From Eudromia elegans (Eukaryota > Chordata > Aves > Tinamiformes > Tinamidae): a stretch of 64,000 bases of DNA. This document shows positions 23,701-34,060 of the stretch, piece after piece. A program made the position numbers and the translations under genes. Location: positions 4,235,880 to 4,299,879 of the forward strand of contig PTEX01000012.1 of NCBI GenBank assembly GCA_003342815.1. Direction: 5' to 3'. The notes beneath the pieces were generated by a model that made no database searches, was not told where the DNA came from, and saw only the letters and a list, made by a program, of their open reading frames with translations. Every line of letters starts with the position of its first letter. Position 1 is the stretch's first letter.

Positions 23701-26700
23701 CTTCCCTAACTCTCACAGATCTTCAGCTCATTTATTAAGAACCAAGCACTTAACACATGAACCTTTTTAATTTAGGCTGTCTAATTACTTTTGGCATGTA
23801 TAGTGCATCTCCTCCACGATTCCTTTAGTGAGCTGAGAAGCACTTTCATATCTGCTGTTTTAATCTCAGGTTTTCACTTCTTTTGTTTATATAGTAACTG
23901 TTACACTGGTTCCCACCTGAGAGGTGATCTTCAGGTCAAAAGGCTTAAAAATTTTAAATATTACGAACATACAACTTTTGGTGTCTCTACTATCATAGTC
24001 CATGACAACTGGAATTTCAACATGGCTCTAGAGGCACAAGAGGAACAACTAATTATTTGGCTCTGTTAAGTGTTTTCTGTAGTTTCTCTCCTCCTTACAA
24101 AAAGGATAAAAAAAAGTTGCCGTTGATTGATTGCCACAGGCTTTTCTCTCAGTGAGACTGGGCACACTGAAGACAACAGTGGGCTCTTGGAGACTTCTAT
24201 GGCTGTTCTACCAGTGTCTCCAAGAGCTTTAACAGCTCAGAAAATATTTAACAGCACAAAATACTCACATACACGTAGCAATTAAAGACCGTCTAACCAA
24301 CAATCAGACAGAAGGACTTTAAGAACACCAAAAAAGTGAAGCCTAATAATAAAGATCACCTAATTTGTTTGAAAGACAGCTTATGAATGGTTAACTTTCA
24401 AAAAAAGAAACTGTTAAGTTTACTAGATTCGAGTCCACTATCGAACTCGACAAGTATTCCTTCTAATAAGGAAAAAAGTCACATTTATATCATTTGCCAC
24501 ATAAATATTATTAGTTAAATATGGAAACATATTGCTTTAAGTTAACTTACCAATTCTCCACTTTCAGGAACTGTAAGAAAGCAAAGAAATAAGTCAGTAA
24601 AATATATACCACACTTAAAGTCTGTTCACATAAACTAATGTATAATCTGTTTACCTTCAGGGGGACTAAAGAAGTTGAAGAAAGAATCATTAGAAACAGT
24701 TTTTGTAACTGTTCTAACTGTGCCACGACCCTTGTGTTTCTGCTTCTTCTTAATTGTTTTTAAAGTAACATTCTTTCCCTTTTTCCAGTCTATTTGGCAA
24801 CTGGAGAAGAAAAAGAGGCAGACAGCTATGGGTTAAAGCGATTCCATCTACAGTTTACTGACAGTATCAACTCTAAGGGATACAATGAACAGAAAAATAT
24901 TACAATATACTCTCTAATCACTGCTAACATGTTAGTTTGTACTTCACAAATGAAAGTAGCTAGGTAGTTTTGGGAATGAAGTTTTTCCATCAGGTTTTCT
25001 TTCCCACTCTCTCTCCAAAACACCCGTTTTCATCTGCTATCAGGTTCTACTTAGTTTCATATCAAAGGTGTCACATCCTTTTAGGGTTACCTACATGTTA
25101 GTATTTTAGAATCGCAGTAAGTTTAAAAGATAATGACAGCCTCATTTCTTTAGTTTTGCTTTATAAAAATATTGCCATATTTAGTCATGCTAATAATATG
25201 CTACACTTGATAACACCCATCACTGTACAGCAATAGCCCTTTCAAATGATGTATCAAATAAGTGGGTATTTTTTGTCCCTAAGCTGCAGGCGGGTGGGGA
25301 AAAGGTAGAAATCATGCCCCAGACTTGCCTGACATTCAAAGAACTCCAGGGGCAAATAAACAAATCATATCAGTAAGACTGCCTGTACCTGCAGAAGTCT
25401 CTCAGTCAATGCTCCTAAACACTCAAATAAACCAGGTACACCGTTTTGGGTAGGAAAAAGCTGTCTTAGTTGAAAACACAGAAGAAAGTAAATGCATAGT
25501 AACAGATGACAACAAACAGCTGTGATTATGTAGTAATAGGTTCCACATTAGTTATTACCACTCAAAATAGATATTGGCATCATTATGGTTGGCTTCACAG
25601 AAGTGATCTATTTAGCAGCAGCCAGGAAGTTAAGAAACACATTAATAAAAGGAACATAACTGATCAGGACGTGTAAAGCCCTGGTATGCCCTCATGTTGG
25701 TTATTATGGAGCTGTTTCCTCCTTTATTTCTCTTCACACGGAGGACATGCACAGAAAAGAATTATGTAGTCTGCAAACACCAACTAACTCAGAACAGAAA
25801 ACATCATTGAAAAAGGAATGTGACAGGCCTTTAAAATCATGAGAAAGCTATGGTAGATGGGAGACAACTACTCACTGTTTTTCAGATTAACTGAAAGGCA
25901 ACTGCTATGAAACACTGCTATGAAACTGCTATGAAACACACCGAGCAACCGTGACAGAAGTAAAACTAGGAATTGAATACCCAAGATGTTGCCTCAGTAG
26001 AAATAAAAAATATTTAGAAAGTGATCAAAATTTCAGAAAAAAGCCATCAAAGAATACAGAAAGATACTCTATCCAGTTAAGTGATTCTTAGCATAATGCA
26101 GAGACAAGAAGAGGGGAAAAAAAAGTCCCTAAAGTTTCAAAACAATAAGAATTTACAAGGCTTTTAAAGAAACTAAGCCACTGAAACATCAACTGAGCCA
26201 AGCTGCTTACAAGTAATTAGATAACAGTATCTTTCAGTACCTTTACAGACAGGTAAAAAAAAGTCAGAACTTTCATAATGCTAACACCCAGAAAACACTG
26301 AAAGAACAAGTTATTCTACTATTAAGTCGGGGGGTTTTGTTTTGCCTTTACTTACCCTGTACAACCCATGATTTCTGGTCCATCGAAGGAGAAGGGATCA
26401 GAATCATCTGGCTCTGACCTCATTCTATACGTCTTTATCAATACTTCATTTGTGAAGTAGTCATTTGCTTCAAAGTGAAATTCTAACGTGAAACTCTTAA
26501 AGAAAATTGCAAAGAGAATCTTTAGCAATTTAGCAACACTTGGAAGACTCAAGTACCTAGAAGATCCAAATCCAAACAAACAGATGCAACTGTACATATT
26601 AATCTATTAATACCAAAAAGGTGCACATACACAACTTATTCTAGAAATTTTATACCAGATTTACAAAATAAATCTTAAAATGCTGTGACGGTTATGCTCC

Positions 26701-29700
26701 TTCCCCATATATTTTCTGCAGACTATGCCTGCTAATACCAACTTAGCAGAAAGAGAAAAGAAAAAAAAATGAGCAACCGCTTGCGCTTGCAAGGCCAAAC
26801 AGATGCCACCTGTGGATAACGAAGGGAGAAATCTATCTGTTTTGGAGAAAAGAGAGGGTCTATCTGCTGTCCAACGAAGGGAGGAATCCGTCTACTGTCT
26901 GCAATAAGTGTAAACTTGCGGATAACGAACTTATTTGCTTCCTGAGGCTGGTTTGGACCGGTCTTGTTTTTGCGAAGTGGACTGTCACCCCAACTGCGCA
27001 TGCGGGAGCAGAAAGGGTCAAAAATTTAGTAGGGGAAAGGTGACTTTTTACGTCAAAACGACCCCCGGAGACCACCACCCAAAACCAGTGCGCAGGCGCC
27101 AAGAGGCGGAGACTAATTTGAATAGGAAGCGGGAAAAGAAAATGAATATGTATTAGTATGACTATGAGTCAATCATCTTATCCCATAAATATGGACAGCN
27201 CGATGAGCCCCTTTGGAGCTCTCCTTGCACAGCAGCGGGCTGCATGCCAGGATCTCCCCTTGAGCAGGGACGCCTCTCGAGATTCCTCCCCGGGGATAAG
27301 AGATCTTTTGCACGACAGACTTGTGGTAAGTGAACTTTGCGCGCTTCTATTAGAATCGATCGAGAATAGAGGAGACCCTTCTTAACCGAAGGGCTCGCCT
27401 GCCAGGAACGAAGCCTTCTTAACGGAGGGTCTGGCGTACAGAATAAGTATAAGAAGGAGAGCCTCCTTAACCAAAGGGCTCGCCTGCCAGGGAAGAAGCC
27501 TTCTAACGGAGGGTCTGGCGAGTGAGGAAGAGAAGTCTCCCTCACATAAGAGATCAATTATAAGAAATGCCTTTCTACAGCAGAATAGTTTGAACCATAA
27601 TGCATTCCCTATAGCCTGCTATTTTCTTCTCTCCTTCTCTCTCCTTTTGTGCTCATTTTATTCTGTAACTGTGTATAAAATCCCTTAGATAAAAACCGTT
27701 GACCAGGTCTGGGACTAAGATCGGATCCGTCCGATCTGAACCTCGTGACCCAACGGGAGGGCTTCCCAAATAATTCTGAACCTCCATATGGTAAATAATC
27801 GAAAGTGCCCTTGCCATACCTCGCGAAATCATTGTTCTATCAATAAATCTATCATTATCAATTTCACCCGAGTGAAGTGCATTTTGTCGCTCACTCCCTC
27901 ACCGCTCGTTCCGTGACAAATGCTTTTGTTTACTACGTAGGTAAGTTCATTACTTCCAAACCCTGCCTGCAATAATGACACAAGATGTCCAGATGTACAG
28001 CTTTCCTGGTGATACAGCACAAAGGTAGCTTGTAAGTCAACAATACTCGAACTTAATAAGCTATTAAAAGTTTCCGGCAAAGAATGCATTCCAATTATAC
28101 TAATTTTATCAAAGTGCCTGAAAGTTGAAAAGTGTTTTAAAATTCAAAGGTGAAATGTAACCAGTAGATAGTAATGCCAAATTCCTCACTCAAAATTTGA
28201 AGGTTAATTTTAACAAATTCATTCATAGAGGACTGCAAGACAAGTACTAGTTCCATATTATTTCTGGAAGACAAGAAACCATGTATTTCTCAAGACTCCC
28301 AAGATACATCTGTTTATCCCACCCATACACATACCCAAATAAAATAGAATCATATAGCATTAAGCTTGTTTAAACTAACCATAGGCTGTCCAGCTTCTGA
28401 AAATTTGACTTTTATATCTTTTAAGTGTTTCAGGATAGGTTCATCATGTTCCTGTAAATAAAAGAGTTAAATATTTTTAATGAAAATTGAATTAGTTGTA
28501 CATCAAATTATGATCTCACAGAGAAAAACGCCATATGTAATGAACATTTGACAAGACCATGATACAGAGCTGAAACAGTTTCATGAATATGACCAGCAGA
28601 TGGCAATAACAGGAATAGTGTAGAATTTTCATTATAGTAATACCTTGTGCAAACATGAAATAATTTTCAGATGTATCTGTTATACACAGATGCTTACATA
28701 CACAGAAGGAATATAAATAAAAGGTTAAATGCAAAGTCCAACAAATTTCATAGTAAGAAAGAATTCCGTTGTGCTCTCAGCAGAATACAGCTATCAGAGA
28801 TGACATCCCAGTACTCATTTCATGGTCACTCTAGCAGAGATGTCAAGCAATGTACTGTTTCTACTCTTTTCTTGGGAAACACACTTGAATTAAGTACTAA
28901 AGCAACCTCACGTAAGCCTAGGTCAACACCTACCTGAACCATATCACTGAGCAAGTCAACGTTCTTGAACACAGTCAGCCAAAATTCAGGAATTCCTTTA
29001 GGGTCTTCTTTTTCTTCATCTTTTTTTTCTTCTTCAAGCTTGGCCTTCTCTTTCATTTCCTCCTTGATCGAATAAAAATGTTAGTTTTTTCTAGATTTTA
29101 AGAATGTGCCCACAAGGTTTAGTCAATGCAGTTTTGTTGATACTAGTATAAGTTTCATGATTTAAGGCATCCATGAAAAATTATGAAGACTTTTTTATAT
29201 TTAACTTTACTTTGTCCATATTAAGTATTGAAATCTTGTGATCTAATTACGATACTCACTGAAATCTCTTCTTCAGCATCTGCTTTCCATTCACATTCTT
29301 CCTCTGTAGGTTCATAAATTGCATTGATGATTTCACTTCGCTGGAAGATTAAACCAGATTTTTTTTCTGCATTTCCTAGTCACTGCCATCACCAGTGCCT
29401 TACCCCATAATTCCTAATTCTACATTCACAGAATTATTGCATTAAGCCCTTAAATATTTTTTAAAAGCTGGAAGACTCAGCAGTTGCAATTTTTTTCCAA
29501 TAGTCTAAAATAAGCAACAGAATTCCCAAAAGCTTGCTACATCTTCAGATATGTAGAACTGACAGGATGAAGCATTGAACTGATTATATTATATTGAACG
29601 GATTATAGTAACCACGGAACAGGCTAACCAACACTCCCGCTTAATCTTATTTGATATGTACATGGATGGTGAATTGATGTCAATTCAGCTGAATGGGCAC

Positions 29701-32700
29701 ATATGAAACCAAGGCAATTGAGAACATGCATAAGCTTTCAATTCATATTCCCTTGTGTTTTAGAATTACTTCTAAGCTAAAGCTTTTAAACACAAATCAG
29801 GTTAGCATTAAAATACCTTGTCAAATAAGGGCTGATAGAGGGCAGCATACTTTCTTTCCAGCTCATGAACCTCCTCGTAGAACTTAGCTTCTATCTGTGC
29901 ACATTGAACCTGAAGGTTCTTGAGAGCATTCACACGTCTTTTAACAACTTTAGGCAAGCTGAAAAATTCAGTGAGAGAACTGTTACAAAAACTGCACTTG
30001 AATTCATGCTGTCCCTTCCTTCCTTACCCGTCACCCTCAATAAACTTGCATCAAAATAAATTTTACGCTCTATTTTAAGCTTTAGAAAGCTGCACAACTT
30101 GAACCATCCACTAAATCACATTAGTTCTAACCACTAGCAAGGGCTTTTAAGCTGATGTTTTAGGTAGTTAGACACACAGCTTTCCACATACCAGGACCAA
30201 GCTTTGGACAGACTTATGCAACAAAGATTCACATTAAAAATAACTTGTACATTATCACTGAACAGCATAGCAAAATCATATGGGTGAGTATAAATAAGAA
30301 AGAATTACTCATTAGTTGGCTTGGTTTTATGGGAAAGAGATCAAGACAATCAAGTTAATACTCCATTAAGGAAATCAGTCAATCTTCAAAAAAAAAAAAG
30401 AATGTTTTTAAACATATTATTTATCATTTTCAAAGTGAGGAAGAACTGCTTTGCTAAATGAGTCATTGTAGGGTATGGTACATTATATATGTACCGGGAA
30501 ACTATTAGAGCAATCTCCATTATATATACTTGTCCGCTGCAACTCAGCCTTGCTTGCAGCAAACTTCACTAATGTAAACTTACTGTCAGGACAAAAACAC
30601 CTACATGAAAGCTTTTAGTGAGATTTATGGGGTAGACTGTAGACAGTCTCCATTTCCCAAGAGCTGAGACAGGCCTCAGCACTCGGCTGCAGAACATTTT
30701 CAGTCAATGTCCCATGTTTGCTTCATTTAAGCAACTGAGCTATGTAATTAGAACACAGTACTAAGTGATTACTTTTTATTGTTAGGGGCAACTTCAGGTT
30801 AGTGGGAGTATCCAACAAGAATGTGATAACACTGAAAGTTCTTACTCATTGCTAATGCTTTTTTATCTGCATTCAGTAGGACATGCAGATTTTCCAACAT
30901 TTTTGCTTACTTTAAAATGTAGAATAATTCTCCCTAGCAGGTTTATGTTCAACATGAACATCCTGTCTCCGGTTACCAAGACATTTGCCCAAAACAGAAA
31001 GTTATGTTATCAGACAGGTGACAAACTAGCAGACTTTTAGCACATGCCACTTTTCCCAGAACCTGTTTAGCTTCCAACCAGCTTATGCATTCAGTTCAGT
31101 TAATAACCCACATAACAAGTCTTAAGACTTCAGACTCCTGGCTGGCTCCTTTGCCATCTCTGTGCCTAGACTCTAGACAAATAAGCTTACACTTATTTAA
31201 ACAACACTTAGGAAGACACTGAAGACACCCCTATAAAGCATGGTTAAACCAGTATGCACTTGTTGACAGAGCAGACTCAGCAAGCTGCACACATTTTTCC
31301 AAGTTTTTCCACCGTGAGTTCAGTAACTATTTGATACAGTGACAAAGTTGCTATGTTTTTATAATAGAGGGTGTGCTACTGCACTTGAAAAGAAAAATAG
31401 TCTATCATCTTAGAGGGAAGAGCTGAAGAGAAGAATATCATGTAAATAACAACTTGTTTTATTCACTTCTTAGATCAAGGACCTGAGAGATTAGTAAAGA
31501 TTAGAAAAATATGAAATAACCTTGAAGTTATTTCATATCAGACAGAACTCGAGACATTCTTGCTCCACCTCAAAGAGGGTAACTATAATTGAAATAGATG
31601 TGTATCTATATGACAGAAAAAGGAGAAACAAGGAAACCTTTTGTTCCATGCCCTTTCTTGTATCAATATTTATTAGGAAAACTATTAGCTAAACCAACTT
31701 TCTTCCATACTTCTACCTTTACATACTTATGCTTATAGTAACAGGAGAAAGTCGTTGCAGTAGTAACAGCAGCAGAGGTTGATAAGTCTATTACTCAAGA
31801 GCAGCCCCAGATCAAGGCCATAAGAGCATAATTTTATTGCAGGAAGATAGCCACGTGCTTCACAACTCTTGTTGCTTTGATGGAAAGCTTACAGGCAACA
31901 AATTACATTAGCAGCAGAAATGCTGTTATTAGTGCAGACAGAGCAAAACAGCAAATGAGAGGTTGTTTCAAGTCTCGATACAAAAGGAGTCCACGTGAAA
32001 CACCAACAAGGTAATCCTTATGTTACTAATTTTTCTCGTTACACCATAACCACAGGATGATGGTATTAGAAACATTGGGTCTCTTAAGTATTTGCCCATG
32101 CCTAAGCTGACATTTTATGATTATACAATTAAGACAAAGCTATAAAAGACACTTGTAATAGTAGAGAAAAAAAGGGTTAGGCTCTTCAATTCCAAAATTC
32201 ACTAGAGAGTGACTATGTCCAGTTTTTCTGTCATCTTGGAAGCACAAGTAGTTTATCTTTATTAGTACTGGAAACAATATTTTTAGGAAAGCAAAAGCAC
32301 TGTTTATGCCACTGTAGTCATAACAAATTAGAGCACACTGTACCTTTCTATATATCCTGTAGATGTTCCTACTAGACCATCAAGTCTTTCCTGAAGGGCT
32401 GCAAGAATCTGAGGATTTTGCATCATCTGCACAGTCAACTGTCGAGCTTAAAAAAAGAAAGAAAAAATCTGCAAATGCAAAATGGACTATCCAAAGAAAG
32501 TTAGTAATAGTAAAATGTCACTAGTATACTATACACATGTAAGGACAAACAGCAGTCAGACAAACATGTCAAAATCTCTCCCCATTTTGTAAGCATGGAT
32601 CAAGTCCACTCTATCCAGATGATTGAGGGAAAAGAGGTAGTACCTCAATTAAAAAATAAGCTGGTTTTTTGTTTAAAAAAATAGGCTTATGATGCCCCTA

Positions 32701-34042
32701 AAAGCATCAGTTTTGCCTTGACTTCTTTCAATTTGAAATCACTAGAGAAATTAAAGGTAGCAGCACTTCTTTAGAAAGACTCTGGAATAAAGCTGTGGTT
32801 TTCCTTCCATTTTACAAAAATGCAAAGAAGCAAAACTGTTTCAGACCTGGATTTAATAAGTGCATTACTTCTTATGTGTGTGCATATGCAGACACACACA
32901 CACACATATATACACGCATCCCTATATCACACACAAAATATTTTCCTATTCAAGATATTCACATTTTAAAAGCTTTCGGCTGCTGCTATTTTTGAAAGCA
33001 TCTATTCACAAGAAATTTTTCTTTTCAATTTTATGTCCTTCCAGGCAGCCAGCAATGCCTGAGGAAGTTTTCAACCTTGATTAAAATGAGCGAATGCAAA
33101 TAATTTAAGAGTTACCCGATTGATAAGAAAACCTTCCTTGTTTCAGAATTTAAACATCAGTATGGGCCTTGGTAGTGCTTATTGGCACATCAGTATTTAT
33201 GCTTTATCACCTACATGCAGCTTAAGCAGTAAAATTCATTTAACATTAATTTGAAAGCAAACATGTAGCAACTTAAAGCCTTATTTTCATGGTTACCTTT
33301 GCTGTTGGCATCTTCACCAGTTTCTTCTTCTTCTACTTCTTCAACATCTTCCATATCCTGTTGATCAAGTTCAGCCTGTTCCTTGCTATTAGGAATATTC
33401 ATTAACAAGATTGAGACGTTAATTTTATAAAGAGACTTCTTAAAATAGGTTCAATAGCTCACATTAGAGATCAAGCAAACTAATGCAGCAGCTCTGATCC
33501 TAGACAAACTACAAGTCTCACCACTCAAAGCAAAATGTCTTTTTCTTCTGGTTATTTCACTTTCAACAGGCTCAAAACAGTATGAAGAAAAATAATTATT
33601 TGGAATTATCAAAACTCCCAATGCTCCTGATAAGGCAGGTTTAAACTGAAGACAGGTTCACCTAAGCAATGCTTTGAATGTTATGCACCATGAGCCTTCT
33701 GAGTAGGGAAAAACCACATACAGGAAAACTGTAGTAACAGATATGACTACCTTCTCCCACACAAATTCCAACTAACACAGTGGCAAATAGTTAAATCTAA
33801 AACTGGGACGAGGACTAGTTATTTACACTGACGATCTCAAACCCATCTGGGATGAGCAATTCAAGCTCTTCTCCCACGTGCAAGTGATTTGTGCCTCACA
33901 TTGTGCCACACTGCCAAGACTACTGCCTTGTAGCAGATAGTTTAAATGACTGATGCTTGAGAGCGCGTAAGAAACAGGACACAGTATGATAGTTTGAGCC
34001 TCTCTAACCAAGAGATTTGACTTACTTGTCAATGTCTGCCAT
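20672..34042 (-). CDS. NAP1L1: Nucleosome assembly protein 1-like 1 (14 coding exons, 393 aa)
   Basis: Histone chaperone that binds H2A-H2B, shuttles it from cytoplasm to nucleus and assists nucleosome assembly. The joined exons total 1,182 nt, all in phase with GT/AG borders, and match mammalian NAP1L1 closely, with two more residues than human. Layout: MADIDNKEQ start; acidic segment (about 18-32); dimerisation helix and NAP core (about 76-345) with DPKGIPEFWLTVFKNVDLLS and YRMRSEPDDSDPFSFDGPEI; basic IKKKQKH nuclear-localisation motif at 274-280; FEIGHFLRERIVPRSVLYFTGEAIEDDDDD; acidic tail; and C-terminal CKQQ. The cysteine (residue 390) aligns with the residue reported as farnesylated in human NAP1L1. 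The start codon is in strong context (A at -3, G at +4). NAP1L4 is excluded by the start, the acidic N-terminus and the CKQQ end. No break or frameshift was found. Confidence 0.98.
22145..22195 (-). CDS. NAP1L1: NAP1L1 coding exon 14
   Basis: Encodes residues 366-382, EGEEEADEENDPDYDPK, in the acidic tail. Acceptor CTGTTTCAG, donor GTAAGT, 51 nt, phase 0 at both ends. Confidence 0.96.
22497..22529 (-). CDS. NAP1L1: NAP1L1 coding exon 13
   Basis: A 33-nt exon for residues 355-365, YDEEGEEADDE, in phase at both ends. Acceptor TTTCCTAG, donor GTAAGC. Skipping it would keep the frame and shorten the acidic tail. Confidence 0.95.
22614..22704. repeat. Short tandem repeats in NAP1L1 intron 12
   Basis: The 15-mer TTGACCAGGGACCAC occurs twice, 19 bases apart. 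It is followed at about 22,667-22,704 by repeated AGTATATAA units. Both look like slippage products. Confidence 0.8.
23010..23083. repeat. 37-bp tandem duplication in NAP1L1 intron 12
   Basis: Two adjacent 37-bp copies (23,010-23,046 and 23,047-23,083) start TTCTACTCGGACACA and include CTAAAATATTTAGCTAA. They differ at only two positions, so the duplication is recent. Confidence 0.93.
23281..23403 (-). CDS. NAP1L1: NAP1L1 coding exon 12
   Basis: Encodes residues 314-354, with DDDSEAILAADFEIGHFLRE through TGEAIEDDDDD, the C-terminal part of the NAP core. Acceptor CTTATGCAG, donor GTAAGT. Confidence 0.97.
24551..24570 (-). CDS. NAP1L1: NAP1L1 coding exon 11 (20-nt micro-exon)
   Basis: Only 20 nt, completing V307 and encoding PESGEL (to residue 313). 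Acceptor TTTCTTACAG, donor GTAAGT. Without it the frame breaks between exons 10 and 12, and with it the protein matches the human segment VPESGDL. Confidence 0.95.
24655..24800 (-). CDS. NAP1L1: NAP1L1 coding exon 10
   Basis: Encodes residues 258-307, including CQIDWKKGKNVTLKTIKKKQ, KHKGRG, and NDSFFNFFSPPE. The basic IKKKQKH motif is the nuclear-localisation signal known in the family. Acceptor TTCTTCTCCAG, donor GTAAAC. Confidence 0.97.
26356..26495 (-). CDS. NAP1L1: NAP1L1 coding exon 9
   Basis: Encodes residues 212-258 (SFTLEFHFEANDYFTNEVL, then IKTYRMRSEPDDSDPFSFDG and PEIMGCTG), the centre of the histone-binding core. Acceptor TTTCTTTAAG, donor GTAAGT. The antisense LTR lies 189 bp upstream of this exon. 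Confidence 0.97.
27200..27200. other. Single ambiguous base (N)
   Basis: The only N in the window lies inside the LTR, suggesting an unresolved base caused by collapsing or polymorphic repeat reads. It does not touch any exon. Confidence 0.99.
27376..27520 (+). repeat. Tandem duplication (period 85 bp) inside the LTR U3
   Basis: GGGCTCGCCTGCCAGG occurs at 27,391 and again at 27,476. Both copies are followed by AAGCCTTCT and AACGGAGGGTCTGGCG. Such U3 duplications often carry enhancer sites in retroviral LTRs, and the copies have diverged by several small changes. Confidence 0.85.
28380..28451 (-). CDS. NAP1L1: NAP1L1 coding exon 8
   Basis: Encodes residues 188-211, EHDEPILKHLKDIKVKFSEA then GQPM. 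72 nt, phase 0 at both ends, acceptor TATTTACAG, donor GTTAGT. Confidence 0.96.
28934..29062 (-). CDS. NAP1L1: NAP1L1 coding exon 7
   Basis: Encodes residues 145-187, from EEMKEKAKLEEEKKDEEKED to PKGIPEFWLTVFKNVDLLSD and MVQ. A charged loop is followed by a highly conserved core helix. Acceptor CGATCAAG, donor GTAGGT. Confidence 0.97.
29260..29340 (-). CDS. NAP1L1: NAP1L1 coding exon 6
   Basis: Encodes residues 118-144, RSEIINAIYEPTEEECEWKA then DAEEEIS. Human has RFEI at its start. The donor read as TCA|GTGAGT keeps phase 0. Acceptor ATCTTCCAG. Confidence 0.94.
29817..29958 (-). CDS. NAP1L1: NAP1L1 coding exon 5
   Basis: Encodes residues 70-117, including LPKVVKRRVNALKNLQVQCA and FYEEVHELERKYAALYQPLF, the long dimerisation helix of NAP proteins. 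Acceptor AATTTTTCAG, donor GTATTT. Confidence 0.97.
32344..32446 (-). CDS. NAP1L1: NAP1L1 coding exon 4
   Basis: Encodes residues 36-70, including RQLTVQMMQNPQILAALQER and LDGLVGTSTGYIE. Acceptor TTTTTTTAAG, donor GTACAG. Confidence 0.96.
32875..32920. repeat. Compound TG/CA/TA microsatellite in NAP1L1 intron 3
   Basis: TGTGTG, then GACACACACACACACA, then TATATACAC. A simple repeat, not coding. Confidence 0.9.
33297..33385 (-). CDS. NAP1L1: NAP1L1 coding exon 3
   Basis: Encodes residues 6-36, with NKEQAELDQQDMEDVEEVEE then EETGEDANSK. It holds the acidic N-terminal segment and is one residue longer than human here (ELDQQDME against ELDQDLD). Acceptor CCTAATAG, donor GTAACC. Confidence 0.96.
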
Positions 34043-34060
34043 TCTCTTAGATTTCAAATC
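34026..34060 (-). CDS. NAP1L1: NAP1L1 exon 2 with start codon
   Basis: A 35-nt exon: 18 nt of 5' UTR, then ATG (34,042-34,040) and codons for MADID plus two bases of the next codon. Acceptor CCCCTTCTAG, donor GTAAGT. Confidence 0.94.

Larger units (their letters stand above)
26684..27918 (+). mobile_element. Solo LTR of an endogenous retrovirus, antisense in NAP1L1 intron 8
   Basis: An approximately 1.24-kb element begins TGTGACGG and ends CCGTGACA, a perfect 8-bp inverted repeat with TG...CA ends. It is flanked by AATGC on both sides as target-site duplication (a 6-bp AAATGC reading is possible if the terminal A is assigned to the host). Within it are a TATA box (TATAAAA, 27,674-27,680), a poly(A) hexamer AATAAA (27,842-27,847) and a U5-like end, so it reads on the plus strand, opposite to NAP1L1. 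No primer-binding site or gag/pol follows, so it is a recombined solo LTR. The U3 region holds an 85-bp-period tandem duplication. The family cannot be named from memory. A 5-bp duplication suits ERVL-type and some other classes, while 6 bp would suit alpha/beta-type. Confidence 0.88.
20708..33296 (-). other. NAP1L1: NAP1L1 introns 3-14, apart from the LTR
   Basis: Introns range from 84 nt (intron 10) to 2.4 kb (intron 4, 29,959-32,343). Apart from the LTR in intron 8 and small tandem repeats in introns 3, 9 and 12, they hold AT-rich sequence in which I see no other gene, structured RNA or recognisable transposon. The (640-bp) intron 2 at 33,386-34,025 is likewise empty. Confidence 0.6.

Noticed and set aside
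26684-27918. Possible complete endogenous retrovirus
   Set aside because: There is only one LTR, directly flanked by target-site duplication, and no primer-binding site or gag-pol-env sequence.
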